Part shown: positions 1 through 7,387 of the stretch, piece after piece
Position numbering within the stretch: position 1 is the first letter of the stretch
Layout: each line of letters starts with the position of its first letter
NCBI GenBank assembly: GCA_028281075.1
Contig: JANQKO010000198.1
Location: forward strand, 1-11,641
From: Alphaproteobacteria bacterium
Lineage (GTDB): Bacteria; Pseudomonadota; Alphaproteobacteria; GCA-2731375
Length of the DNA: 11,641 nucleotides
Direction: 5' to 3'
Notes under the pieces: model-generated
The model's database searches: none
The model's input: the letters and a program-made list of their open reading frames with translations, nothing else
What the model was told of the DNA's origin: nothing
Made by a program: the position numbers and the translations under genes

Positions 1-1
1 C

Positions 2-1237
<1,236 letters not shown>

Positions 1238-1265
1238 TGGCCGCCGCCGGACGCCGCGGCCGACG

Positions 1266-2126
1266 GTGAGCGACCTCGCCGTCATCCGGCGGGCCTACGC
1301 CAAGCAGGTCATGGCGGCGGCCGGCGTCGGCGACGCCAAGATCGAGGCCGCCTTCGCCGCGGTGCCGCGCGAACGCTTCCTGGGGCCCGGTCCCTGGCCG
1401 ATCCTGCGCTGGGGCCGCGGCTACGTGCTGTCGCCGAACGCCGACCCGGTCTATGTCTATGCCGACATCCTGGTCGCCATCGACCGGCAGCGCGAGCTCA
1501 ACAACGGCCAGCCGTCGTTCCACGCGCTGCTGATGTCGCGCATGGCGCCGGCCGCCGGCGACCACGTCGTGCATGTCGGCAGCGGCACCGGCTATTACAG
1601 CGCCATCCTGGCGCATGCCGTCGGCGAGACCGGCCGCGTCACCGCCATCGAATACGACGCCCGCCTGGCCCGGCTGGCGGCCGAGAACCTGGCGCCATGG
1701 CCGCAGGTCAGCGTCGTGCGGGGCGACGGCACGCAGGCCGATTTCGATCCGGCCGACGGCATCTACGTGAATGCCGGCGCCACCCGGCCGGCCGAGATCT
1801 GGCTCGACCGGCTGACGCCGAAGGGACGGCTGATCCTGCCGCTCAGCACCGACAAGGGCTTCAGCGCCGACGCGCCCGGCCAGATGGCCCGGCACGGCGC
1901 CGTCTTCCGGATCCAGCGCCTGGAAGACCGCTACGCGGCAAAATGGATCAGCCCGGTCGCCATCTTCCCCTGCGCCGGCATGCGCGATCCCGATTCCGAG
2001 GCCGCGCTGGCGCGGGCCCTGGCGAACGGCGGCTGGGATTTCGTCAAGAACCTGCGGCGCGACAACGCCGTGCCGGTCGAACGCTGCTGGCTCTGGGCCG
2101 ACGGCTGGTGCCTGACCTACGACTGA
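1266..2126 (+). CDS. SAM-dependent methyltransferase, protein-L-isoaspartate O-methyltransferase (Pcm)-like
   Basis: The protein has 286 residues, longer than typical Pcm (about 210). The N-terminal segment, with AVPRERFLG, resembles the Pcm helical entry region. The SAM-binding motif I is HVGSGTGYY near residues 101-109, followed by an acidic residue in TAIEYD and by GDGTQADF, giving a Rossmann methyltransferase core. Classical Pcm has a GQTISQP-type substrate block; here the matching place reads NNGQPS, so the activity may be on isoaspartyl residues or on something else. The extra C-terminal segment ends in a Trp-rich stretch (WLWADGWCLTYD). The start is GTG at 1266, the first plausible start after the upstream stop, although no clear Shine-Dalgarno precedes it. 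The 3' end overlaps the MFS gene by 19 bases. Confidence in the superfamily is high, in the repair function only moderate. Confidence 0.85.
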   Translation: MSDLAVIRRAYAKQVMAAAGVGDAKIEAAFAAVPRERFLGPGPWPILRWGRGYVLSPNADPVYVYADILVAIDRQRELNNGQPSFHALLMSRMAPAAGDHVVHVGSGTGYYSAILAHAVGETGRVTAIEYDARLARLAAENLAPWPQVSVVRGDGTQADFDPADGIYVNAGATRPAEIWLDRLTPKGRLILPLSTDKGFSADAPGQMARHGAVFRIQRLEDRYAAKWISPVAIFPCAGMRDPDSEAALARALANGGWDFVKNLRRDNAVPVERCWLWADGWCLTYD

Positions 2127-3358
2127 CGGCGGCCGCGCGGCCAGGTTCCGCGCCGACGGCCGACGCCGAAACCCGCACGCGCTGGACCATCGTCGCGCTC
2201 GCCGTCGGCGCCGGCGTCATCGCCGGCCTGCAGGTCGGCAAGGTGCCGCCGGCGATCCCGGAAATGCGCGCCGAGCTGGGCCTCGGCCTGGTCACCGCCG
2301 GCTGGATGGCCTCGCTGTTCAACGCCGTCGGCGCCGCGCTCGGCATCGCCGCCGGCCTGTTCGCCGACCGGATCGGCGCCCGGCGGTCGATCGGGCTGGG
2401 CGTGCTGCTGCTGGCGCTCGGCTGCGCCGGCGGCAGCCTGGCGGCCGACGCCTGGCAGATCCTGCTGGCCCGCGCCGTCGAGGGCATCGGCTTCGTCGCC
2501 CTGGTCGTCGCCGGGCCGCGCATCATCGTCGCCGCCGCCCGGCCGCAGGACCACGGCCTGACGCTGGGCATCTGGGGCACCTACATGCCGGCCGGCATGG
2601 CCGTCGCCATGCTGGCGGCGCCGCCGGTGCTGGCGGCCTTCGGCTGGCGCGGCCTGTGGCTGGCCAACGTCGCCGTCATGCTGGCCTTCGCGCTGGTCTT
2701 CATGGGCGCGACCGCGCCGCGCCACTGGCCCGGCGCGCCGGCCGCCGCTGGCCGCCTGGGCGCCGCCGACCTGCGCGCCACGGTGCTGCGGCCCGGTCCC
2801 TGGCTGCTGGGCGGCTGCTTCGCCTGCTATTCGATCCAGTTCTTCGCCGTGATGTCCTGGCTGCCGACCTTCCTGATCGAGACCCAGGGCCGCAGCCTCG
2901 CCGCCGCCTCGCTGTTCGGCGCGGTCGCGGTCGCCGCCAACGTCATCGGCAATGTCGCCAGCGCCTGGGCCATGCATGCCGGCGTCGGCCGCCGGCACCT
3001 GATGGCCGCGGCCTACATGGTGATGGCGGGCTGCGCGGTGGGCATCTTCGCCGATATCGTCGATCCCGCCTGGAAGCTGCCGCTGGCGTTTGCCTTCAGC
3101 GCCGTCGGCGGCCTGCTGCCGGCGGCGACGCTGGCCGGCGCGGCGGCGCACGCGCCGACCCCGGCCCAGGTCTCGACGACGAACGGCTTCGTCGTGCAGG
3201 GCGCCAATACCGGCAGCCTGCTCGGGCCGCCGGTGATGGCGCTGCTCGTCGCCGTCGGCGGCGGCTGGCAGCAGACCTGGGGCCTGATGGTCGCCTGCGG
3301 CGCGCTGGGGCTTGTCCTGCTGGCCGGCCTGGCCCGGGTGGAGAGGAACGCGCGGTGA
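2108..3358 (+). CDS. Major facilitator superfamily transporter
   Basis: This is a 416-residue polytopic membrane protein with about 12 hydrophobic segments. The first helix starts near residue 26 (WTIVALAVGAGVI) and the last ends just before the Arg-rich C-terminus. The TM2-TM3 loop carries the MFS motif A in the form GLFADRIGARR. The N-terminal VGKVPPAIPEM and the overall layout resemble the CynX/NimT-like group of small-molecule transporters. A mid-protein charged loop with APRHWPG separates the two six-helix halves. The chosen start is GTG at 2108, inside the end of the methyltransferase gene. The next in-frame ATG (2264) would remove the first helix. The stop overlaps the start of the MaoC gene (GTGA), so translational coupling is likely. 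An organic acid substrate is a guess from the neighbouring dehydrogenase and hydratase genes; the sequence does not show it. Confidence 0.88.
   Translation: MPDLRLTAAARPGSAPTADAETRTRWTIVALAVGAGVIAGLQVGKVPPAIPEMRAELGLGLVTAGWMASLFNAVGAALGIAAGLFADRIGARRSIGLGVLLLALGCAGGSLAADAWQILLARAVEGIGFVALVVAGPRIIVAAARPQDHGLTLGIWGTYMPAGMAVAMLAAPPVLAAFGWRGLWLANVAVMLAFALVFMGATAPRHWPGAPAAAGRLGAADLRATVLRPGPWLLGGCFACYSIQFFAVMSWLPTFLIETQGRSLAAASLFGAVAVAANVIGNVASAWAMHAGVGRRHLMAAAYMVMAGCAVGIFADIVDPAWKLPLAFAFSAVGGLLPAATLAGAAAHAPTPAQVSTTNGFVVQGANTGSLLGPPVMALLVAVGGGWQQTWGLMVACGALGLVLLAGLARVERNAR
3340..3347 (+). promoter_or_regulatory. Ribosome binding site setting the MaoC gene start
   Basis: GGAGAGGA lies 7 bases before the GTG at 3355 and inside the last codons of the MFS gene. 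It favours GTG 3355 over the second in-frame GTG at 3361. Confidence 0.6.
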
Positions 3359-3804
3359 CCGTGCGGTATTTCGATGACTTCGCGGTCGGCGACCGCTTCG
3401 TCACGGCGGCCAAGACCGTGACCGAGAGCGAGATCCTGCGCTTCGCCTTCGAGTTCGACCCGCAGCCCTTCCACATCGACGCCGCGGCGGCGGCCGAGAC
3501 CCCGTTCGGCGGGCTGATCGCCAGCGGCTTCCACACGCTGTCGCTCAGCATGAGCCTGTTCTTCCGCCTGCGCCTGCTGGAGCGGCCGAACCTGGGCTCG
3601 CCGGGCATCGACGAGATCCGCTGGCTGCGGCCGCTGCGGCCCGGCGACACCATCCATCAGGTGGCCGAGGTCGCCGACCTCAAGCGCTCGACGTCGAAAC
3701 CCGACCGCGGCGTCATCTGGATGCGCCACGACACCTTCAATCAGCAGGACGAGATGATCATGCGGCTCCGCTGCATGCACATGCTGCGCCGCCGGCCGGG
3801 CTAG
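3355..3804 (+). CDS. MaoC-like (R)-specific enoyl-CoA hydratase / hot-dog dehydratase
   Basis: This 149-residue single hot-dog-domain protein is the usual size for PhaJ/MaoC family members. The catalytic block FDPQPFHID contains Asp35 and His40, in the D-x(4)-H arrangement of (R)-hydratases, where this pair activates water for addition across the 2-enoyl-CoA double bond. GGLIASGFHTLS and the GIDEIRWLRPLRPGDT stretch are further family hallmarks. The protein should be cytoplasmic and act as a dimer. The start GTG 3355 overlaps the MFS stop (GTGA), so the gene is the last of the four-gene run. Its TAG stop lies in CTAG, shared with the stop of the convergent small ORF. Members of this family act in fatty-acid, polyhydroxyalkanoate and branched organic-acid pathways. 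Which applies here is unknown. Confidence 0.9.
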   Translation: MTVRYFDDFAVGDRFVTAAKTVTESEILRFAFEFDPQPFHIDAAAAAETPFGGLIASGFHTLSLSMSLFFRLRLLERPNLGSPGIDEIRWLRPLRPGDTIHQVAEVADLKRSTSKPDRGVIWMRHDTFNQQDEMIMRLRCMHMLRRRPG

Positions 3805-4010
3805 GCCTGACCGGTCCTGTCGCCGGCCGCGTCCCGCCGCCGGCCCGGCGGCAGCCGGTCGATCGCCTGCACGACGCCGAGCCAGTGGTTGGACAGCGCG
3901 GCGCGGCGGGCGCCTTCCTGGCCCAGGTGATTCGTCAGTTCGATGGCGACCCGCTCGACCGGATCGGTGGTATCGGAAGCGGCGGCAAGTAAGGCCATCT
4001 TGGCATCCAT
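3801..4010 (-). CDS. Small hypothetical protein (about 69 aa)
   Basis: I do not recognise this protein. Read on the minus strand from ATG at 4010, it is soluble and predicted largely helical, with a central DPVERVAIELTNHLGQEGAR and NHWLGVVQAIDRLPPG, and a basic tail. Support for coding comes from codon use: from about 4010 onward third positions are mostly G/C, as in neighbouring genes. The same frame upstream of 4010, which stays open to an ATG at 4100, uses ACA, ACT, CCT, GGT and ATT and looks non-coding. ATG 4010 is therefore preferred, with ATG 3998 as the alternative. No strong Shine-Dalgarno is visible. The ORF converges on the MaoC gene and both stops use one CTAG palindrome. It could still be a chance ORF in GC-rich DNA. 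Confidence 0.5.
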   Translation of the reverse strand: MDAKMALLAAASDTTDPVERVAIELTNHLGQEGARRAALSNHWLGVVQAIDRLPPGRRRDAAGDRTGQA

Positions 4011-4308
4011 CGCGTTGGGAATCCGATCTGTCGGCCCGGTGGCCGCAGGATCACCATGCCATCGCGGGGCCAGCACGGCAGTGACCAGCATCACTGTCAT
4101 TCCTGCCGCCGGATCAAGCGGTTACGGCGCGGTCGCGGTAAATCTAGTCGGCCAGTCGTTTCAAATTGGTGACCATCGGCATACCCGCATCGGCCCGGCC
4201 GCCGGGACGCCGGTAAAATTACGCATAAATGCGCCCGGATTTATCGTTATTGTTGGCGCCAACGCAGCGCCGCAACGCGGCAGACCCGACCGTCACGAGC
4301 AGCAGGAC
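4011..4308. promoter_or_regulatory. AT-richer divergent intergenic region upstream of hspQ and the small minus-strand ORF
   Basis: No convincing gene lies here. Roughly 4130-4260 is clearly richer in A/T than the surroundings, as expected of promoter DNA between divergent genes. TAAAAT at 4214-4219 is a possible plus-strand -10 element, but I find no good -35 partner. Short dyads occur: CGCAT-AA-ATGCG at 4222-4233, ATAAAT (4225-4230) with ATTTAT (4239-4244), and the 12-base palindrome at 4252-4263. HspQ is heat-inducible in E. coli. I could not identify a clear sigma32-type promoter, so the regulator is unknown. Confidence 0.4.
4252..4263. repeat. 12-base perfect palindrome upstream of hspQ
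   Basis: GTTGGCGCCAAC is a perfect inverted repeat lying 45 bases before the hspQ start. Its size and position would suit an operator for a dimeric regulator. GC-rich DNA produces such palindromes by chance, so the role is an inference. Confidence 0.4.
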
Positions 4309-4638
4309 ATGACCATTCGGACAGCCAAGTTTCAGATCGGCGACATCGTCCGCCACCGCATCCACCCGTTCCGCGGCGTGATCTTCGATGTCGATCCGGT
4401 GTTCAGCAATACCGAGGAATGGTGGCTGTCGATCCCCGAGGAAATGCGGCCGGCGAAGGACCAGCCCTACTATCACCTGTTCGCGGAGAACGCCGAAACC
4501 ACCTACATCGCCTACGTCTCGGAGCAGAACCTGCTGCCGGACGACAGCGGCAAGCCGGTCGCGCACCCGCAGATCGGCATGGTGTTCTCGGGCGTCGAGA
4601 ACGGCCGCTACGTGATGCGCAACAGCCAGGCCAACTGA
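4309..4638 (+). CDS. hspQ: Heat shock protein HspQ (YccV-like, hemimethylated-DNA-binding domain)
   Basis: The protein is 109 residues, the normal length for the family. FQIGDIVRHRIHPFRGVIFDVDPVF matches the N-terminal beta-barrel core of E. coli HspQ, which has FGIGQQVRHSLLG and DIDPVY at the same places. PYYHLF and TYIAYVSEQNLL match the second conserved block. In E. coli this family affects DnaA stability, binds hemimethylated DNA in vitro and modulates Lon proteolysis, all in the cytoplasm. The start ATG 4309 begins the conserved domain. The Shine-Dalgarno is poor: AGGA at 4304-4307 is too close to the ATG. The frame is open well upstream but loses family resemblance before 4309. The gene is followed 34 bases later by the CinA-like gene on the same strand, so the two may be co-transcribed. 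Confidence 0.9.
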   Translation: MTIRTAKFQIGDIVRHRIHPFRGVIFDVDPVFSNTEEWWLSIPEEMRPAKDQPYYHLFAENAETTYIAYVSEQNLLPDDSGKPVAHPQIGMVFSGVENGRYVMRNSQAN

Positions 4639-4672
4639 CCGGGCCGCGCCGGGCCGGCAAGCGAGAGACGCC

Positions 4673-5161
4673 ATGCCAGACCTGACCACCATGGGCACGC
4701 GTATCGGCGACCTGCTGCGGGAACGCGGCCAGACCGTCGCCGTATCCGAATCCTCGACCGGCGGGCTGGTCTCCGCCGCCCTCCTGGCGGTGCCCGGCGC
4801 CTCGGCCTACTTTCTCGGCGGCGGCGTCATCTACACCCGACCGGCCCGCGATGCCCTGCTCGGTATCGGCGACGCCGACATGCGGGGTATGCGTTCGAGC
4901 AGCGAACCTTACGCCCGGCTCGCGGCGCGGACGATCCGGGACCGGCTCGGCGCCGACTGGGGGCTGAGCGAGACCGGCGCCGCCGGCCCCACCGGCAACC
5001 GTTATGGCGATGCCGCGGGCCATACCTGCATGGCCGTCGCCGGCCCGCTGGACGCGGCCATGACGCTGGAGACCGGCAGCGACAACCGGCAGGCCAACAT
5101 GTGGCGCTTCGCCGAAGCGACGCTCGCCCATTTCGAGGACTGCCTGCGCCGCCACGGCTGA
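4673..5161 (+). CDS. CinA C-terminal-domain / nicotinamide-nucleotide amidase (PncC)-like protein
   Basis: This 162-residue stand-alone CinA-C domain lacks the MoaB-like N-terminal domain of full CinA. VSESSTGG (residues 24-31) corresponds to the AESCTGG active-site block, with the nucleophilic serine kept as Ser27 and the usual Cys replaced by Ser28. FLGGGVIYT and ETGAAGPTGNRYGDAAGH match the other two conserved blocks. In PncC enzymes this fold deamidates NMN to nicotinic acid mononucleotide for NAD recycling. The block that reads YSNEAK in E. coli PncC reads YTRPAR here, so its conserved lysine is Arg59. Catalysis may be altered, or this may be a separate alphaproteobacterial subfamily. 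The start is ATG 4673 with GAGAG at 4663-4667. The family is clear; the amidase activity is uncertain. Confidence 0.87.
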   Translation: MPDLTTMGTRIGDLLRERGQTVAVSESSTGGLVSAALLAVPGASAYFLGGGVIYTRPARDALLGIGDADMRGMRSSSEPYARLAARTIRDRLGADWGLSETGAAGPTGNRYGDAAGHTCMAVAGPLDAAMTLETGSDNRQANMWRFAEATLAHFEDCLRRHG

Positions 5162-5262
5162 CGGACGGGGGACATCGGCCTCGGCACGTGGCGGCGGCCC
5201 CCTATAAACATGCGATATCGGGTGGCTGACGTCGGCGTGTGATGGCCGACCCTTCGAGACGC

Positions 5263-5276
5263 GCCCCGGTCGGGGC
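5263..5276. repeat. Short GC-rich inverted repeat
   Basis: GCCCC and GGGGC flank a GGTC loop, giving a compact 5-bp stem about 100 bases after the CinA-like stop. No T run follows, so it is not a standard terminator. It might slow RNA polymerase or protect RNA ends. Confidence 0.35.
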
Positions 5277-5353
5277 CGGACGCGGGCTCGAACGACCGGC
5301 GGCGTCGCAACACAACCATGAGGTTTAGCCCGTTTTTACGATTTCTTCGCTTT

Positions 5354-5377
5354 CCCCGGCGATAAACAAGGCCGGGG
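5354..5377. repeat. GC-rich inverted repeat (hairpin) upstream of the kinase promoter
   Basis: CCCCGGC (5354-5360) and GCCGGGG (5371-5377) form a perfect 7-bp stem around a 10-base loop rich in A. Neither strand has a T run after the stem, so an ordinary intrinsic terminator is not supported. It could serve as a factor-dependent end for the hspQ-cinA transcript. Confidence 0.45.
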
Positions 5378-5384
5378 CTTCGCG

Positions 5385-5413
5385 TTGATCGACCCGCCGA
5401 GCGCATCTGAAAT
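5385..5413 (+). promoter_or_regulatory. Possible sigma70-type promoter for the histidine kinase gene
   Basis: TTGATC (5385-5390) and TGAAAT (5408-5413) are separated by 17 bases. Each hexamer matches four of six positions of TTGACA and TATAAT. The site lies about 75 bases before the kinase start. This is a weak match found by eye. Confidence 0.3.
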
Positions 5414-5479
5414 TTCAACCTTGGCGAGTTGTTGAACCCCGCAAGTCCCCGAAGGTTGCTCGGGCTGGAGGTTTCAACC
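5413..5479. repeat. TTCAAC elements around the possible kinase promoter and ribosome binding site
   Basis: TTTCAACC occurs twice (5413-5420 and 5472-5479), and its inverse GTTGAA occurs at 5431-5436. The first copy and the inverse form TTCAAC-N11-GTTGAA just after the possible -10. The second direct copy lies between GGAGG (5467-5471) and the kinase ATG. The layout would suit an operator or alternative RNA pairing near the start codon. Confidence 0.35.
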
Positions 5480-5486
5480 GGATCGG

Positions 5487-7331
5487 ATGGCGCAATACGC
5501 AGCCTCCCTTGACGTCGACGAACGGCCCGCCGCCGGCCGGCCGGCCCCGCCGCTGCTCGCCGGCGCCGTCGTCACGCACCCGCCGCGCCCGGCCCGCCGC
5601 CGCCTCGCCGGGATGATCGGCACCGGCGCGGCGCTGCTCGTGGCCGCCGGCCTGCTGGTCCTGCTGCGGCTGGCCTTCGCCGGCGATCCCGGCATGCTGC
5701 CGGCGCTGCTGCTGGTCGCCGGCGGCCTGGCCGCCGGCGGTGTCGGCATCGGGGTGCGCCAGGCCATCTTGAGCGGCAGCCCCGCCGATCCCGGACCGGC
5801 CGCGCCGGCCGACCCTATGGCGCTGATCGTCAGGCTGCTGGACCGGCTGCCGGACGGCGTCGCCTGGTGGGACGCCGACGACCGCCTGATCGTCTGCAAC
5901 CAGGCCTACCGGGCCGGGCAGGCGCCGGCACAGGACCTGGTCCGGCCCGGCATCAGTTTCGAGGACATGGTCCGCGGACTGGTCGCGGCCGATGCCATAC
6001 CGGAAGCGCGCGGCATGGCCGAGGCCTGGATCCGCGGCCGTCTGGCCCAGCACCGGGCCGCCGACGGCGCCAGCGAGCGCATGCGGTCCGACGGCCACTG
6101 GATGCGGATCACCGAGAGCCGGACCGAGGACGACGGCGTGCTGACCGTCTGCACGGACATCAGCGACAAGAAACGCCGCGAAAAAACCCTGCGCGAGACC
6201 CAGGAACGCTACACCCTGGCCATGCACGGCGCCAACGAGGGCCTGTGGGACTGGAACATCAGCAGTGGCGAGCTCTACATCTCGCCCCGGGTGATGGCGA
6301 TCCTGCACCTCGACAAGACGGACGCGCCGATCACCGCCAACGACTGGCTGGGCCTGATCCGGCCCGACGACGTTGAGCGCTACCGGGCGACCATCCGCCA
6401 GCATCTGCGCGGCGAGGTGCCGGTCTATCAATGCGAATACCGCGTCGTCGGCAGCGACGACGTCGAACGCTGGGTGTTCGACCGCGGCCTGGCGCTACGC
6501 GATTCCACCGGGCGGGCCTACCGCATGGCCGGCTCGATCGGCGACATCACCGAGCGCAAGAACGCCGAGGCCGAACTGCAGGCCGCGATCGAGCAGGCCC
6601 AGCTCGCCAGCCGGGCGAAATCCGAATTCCTGGCCAACGTCAGTCATGAGCTGCGCACGCCGCTGAACGCCATCATCGGCTTCTCCGAGATCATGAAGGA
6701 GGAGATGTTCGGCCCGCTGGGCGCCAAGGAATACCGCTCCTATGTCGAGGACATCAAATATTCCGGCCAACACCTGCTGGAACTGATCAACGACATCCTC
6801 GACGTCTCCAAGGCGGAGGCCGGCAAGCACAGCCTGCAGGAGGCCGATATCGATCTGCAGACCTGCGTGCAGATCTGCCTGCGCCTGGTGGCCGAGCGGG
6901 CCGCGGAGGGCGATGTCGAGCTGGCCATCGACATCGCCGACGATCTGCCGCTGCTGAACGCGGACGAGCGCAAGCTGAAGCAGATGCTGATCAACCTGCT
7001 GAGCAACGCGGTGAAGTTCACGCCGTCCGGCGGCCGGGTCGGCATCTGCGCCGAGATCGTCGATGACGGCGTGCTGCAGATCGTCGTGACCGACACCGGC
7101 ATCGGCATGTCCGAGACGGATATCGAGCTGGCGCTGAAACCGTTCGAACAGGTCGACAGCTCGTTCAACCGAAAATACGAGGGCACCGGCCTGGGCCTGC
7201 CGATCGTCAAGTCCCTGATCGAGCTGCATGGCGGCAGCCTGGAGGTGCGCAGCCAGCCCGGCATCGGCACCTCGGCGACGCTGCGGTTTCCGGGCCGGCG
7301 GCTGCGGCGCCAGCCGGTAAAGGCCGACTAG
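5487..7331 (+). CDS. Membrane-anchored PAS-PAS sensor histidine kinase, PleC/DivJ-like core
   Basis: The protein has 614 residues. A basic N-terminal tail of about 40 residues precedes two hydrophobic helices (about 43-64 and 69-92) joined by a very short loop, so there is essentially no periplasmic sensor domain. Two cytoplasmic PAS domains follow: about 113-235, ending at TVCTDISDKKRRE, and about 240-365, with GLWDWNISSGELY and ending GDITERK. The HisKA domain contains SHELRTPLNAIIGFSEIM with phospho-acceptor His387, then FGPLG and SGQHLLELINDILDVSK, as in PleC/DivJ-type kinases. The ATPase domain has the N box (Asn507), DTGIGM (Asp536) and GTGLGLPIV (Gly566 on). All catalytic boxes are intact. 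There is no receiver domain and no adjacent regulator gene, so it is an orphan kinase or phosphorelay feeder. GGAGG at 5467-5471 is rather far from ATG 5487. Confidence 0.93.
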   Translation: MAQYAASLDVDERPAAGRPAPPLLAGAVVTHPPRPARRRLAGMIGTGAALLVAAGLLVLLRLAFAGDPGMLPALLLVAGGLAAGGVGIGVRQAILSGSPADPGPAAPADPMALIVRLLDRLPDGVAWWDADDRLIVCNQAYRAGQAPAQDLVRPGISFEDMVRGLVAADAIPEARGMAEAWIRGRLAQHRAADGASERMRSDGHWMRITESRTEDDGVLTVCTDISDKKRREKTLRETQERYTLAMHGANEGLWDWNISSGELYISPRVMAILHLDKTDAPITANDWLGLIRPDDVERYRATIRQHLRGEVPVYQCEYRVVGSDDVERWVFDRGLALRDSTGRAYRMAGSIGDITERKNAEAELQAAIEQAQLASRAKSEFLANVSHELRTPLNAIIGFSEIMKEEMFGPLGAKEYRSYVEDIKYSGQHLLELINDILDVSKAEAGKHSLQEADIDLQTCVQICLRLVAERAAEGDVELAIDIADDLPLLNADERKLKQMLINLLSNAVKFTPSGGRVGICAEIVDDGVLQIVVTDTGIGMSETDIELALKPFEQVDSSFNRKYEGTGLGLPIVKSLIELHGGSLEVRSQPGIGTSATLRFPGRRLRRQPVKAD

Positions 7332-7337
7332 CGGGAG

Positions 7338-7366
7338 TCGACGGCATCCGCCGCAGGCGGTATGAT
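7338..7366 (+). promoter_or_regulatory. Possible promoter with an operator-like dyad for the RND efflux operon
   Basis: TCGACG (7338-7343) and TATGAT (7361-7366) are 17 bases apart and match TTGACA at four and TATAAT at five positions. The spacer ends in CCGCC-GCA-GGCGG (7348-7360), a perfect 5-base dyad next to the -10, where a repressor or MerR-type activator could bind. Transcription would begin near 7373, just ahead of the ribosome binding site at 7376. Confidence 0.4.
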
Positions 7367-7375
7367 CGCGCCCGC

Positions 7376-7382
7376 GGGAGGA
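7376..7382 (+). promoter_or_regulatory. Strong ribosome binding site of the leader ORF
   Basis: GGGAGGA is the best Shine-Dalgarno match I see in the window. Its GGAGG core lies 6 bases before the ATG at 7388. The adaptor ATG, 95 bases further on, has no comparable site. Confidence 0.55.
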
Positions 7383-7387
7383 CATCA

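Larger units (their letters stand above)
5162..5486. other. 325-base intergenic region between the CinA-like gene and the histidine kinase gene
   Basis: No gene is supported here. It contains a GC hairpin at 5263-5276, a T5 run at 5333-5337 without a good stem before it, a longer hairpin at 5354-5377, a possible promoter at 5385-5413 and the TTCAAC elements at 5413-5479. Minus-strand frames through it have no family resemblance. No standard intrinsic terminator (GC stem followed directly by a T run) is visible for the upstream genes. Confidence 0.6.

Noticed and set aside
2117..3151. 344-codon open frame on the minus strand
   Set aside because: Antisense to the MFS transporter and dominated by Gly, Arg, Asp and Gln; no recognisable domain.
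3943..4308. N-terminal extension of HspQ from an upstream in-frame start
   Set aside because: The extension has no family resemblance and crosses the AT-rich control region. HspQ homologues begin at the equivalent of ATG 4309.
4229..4312. 27-codon upstream ORF ending in an ATGA overlap with hspQ
   Set aside because: It resembles the leader arrangement of the efflux operon, but its ATG has no Shine-Dalgarno, and short frames ending in ATGA are frequent by chance.
5354..5377. Intrinsic terminator
   Set aside because: The stem is good, but no T run follows on either strand. The nearby T5 (5333-5337) lies before the stem and has only a 4-bp AACC/GGTT stem upstream of it.
5002..5418. 138-codon open frame on the minus strand across the CinA-kinase intergenic region
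   Set aside because: It runs antisense into the CinA-like gene, is very basic and has no conserved motif or ribosome binding site.
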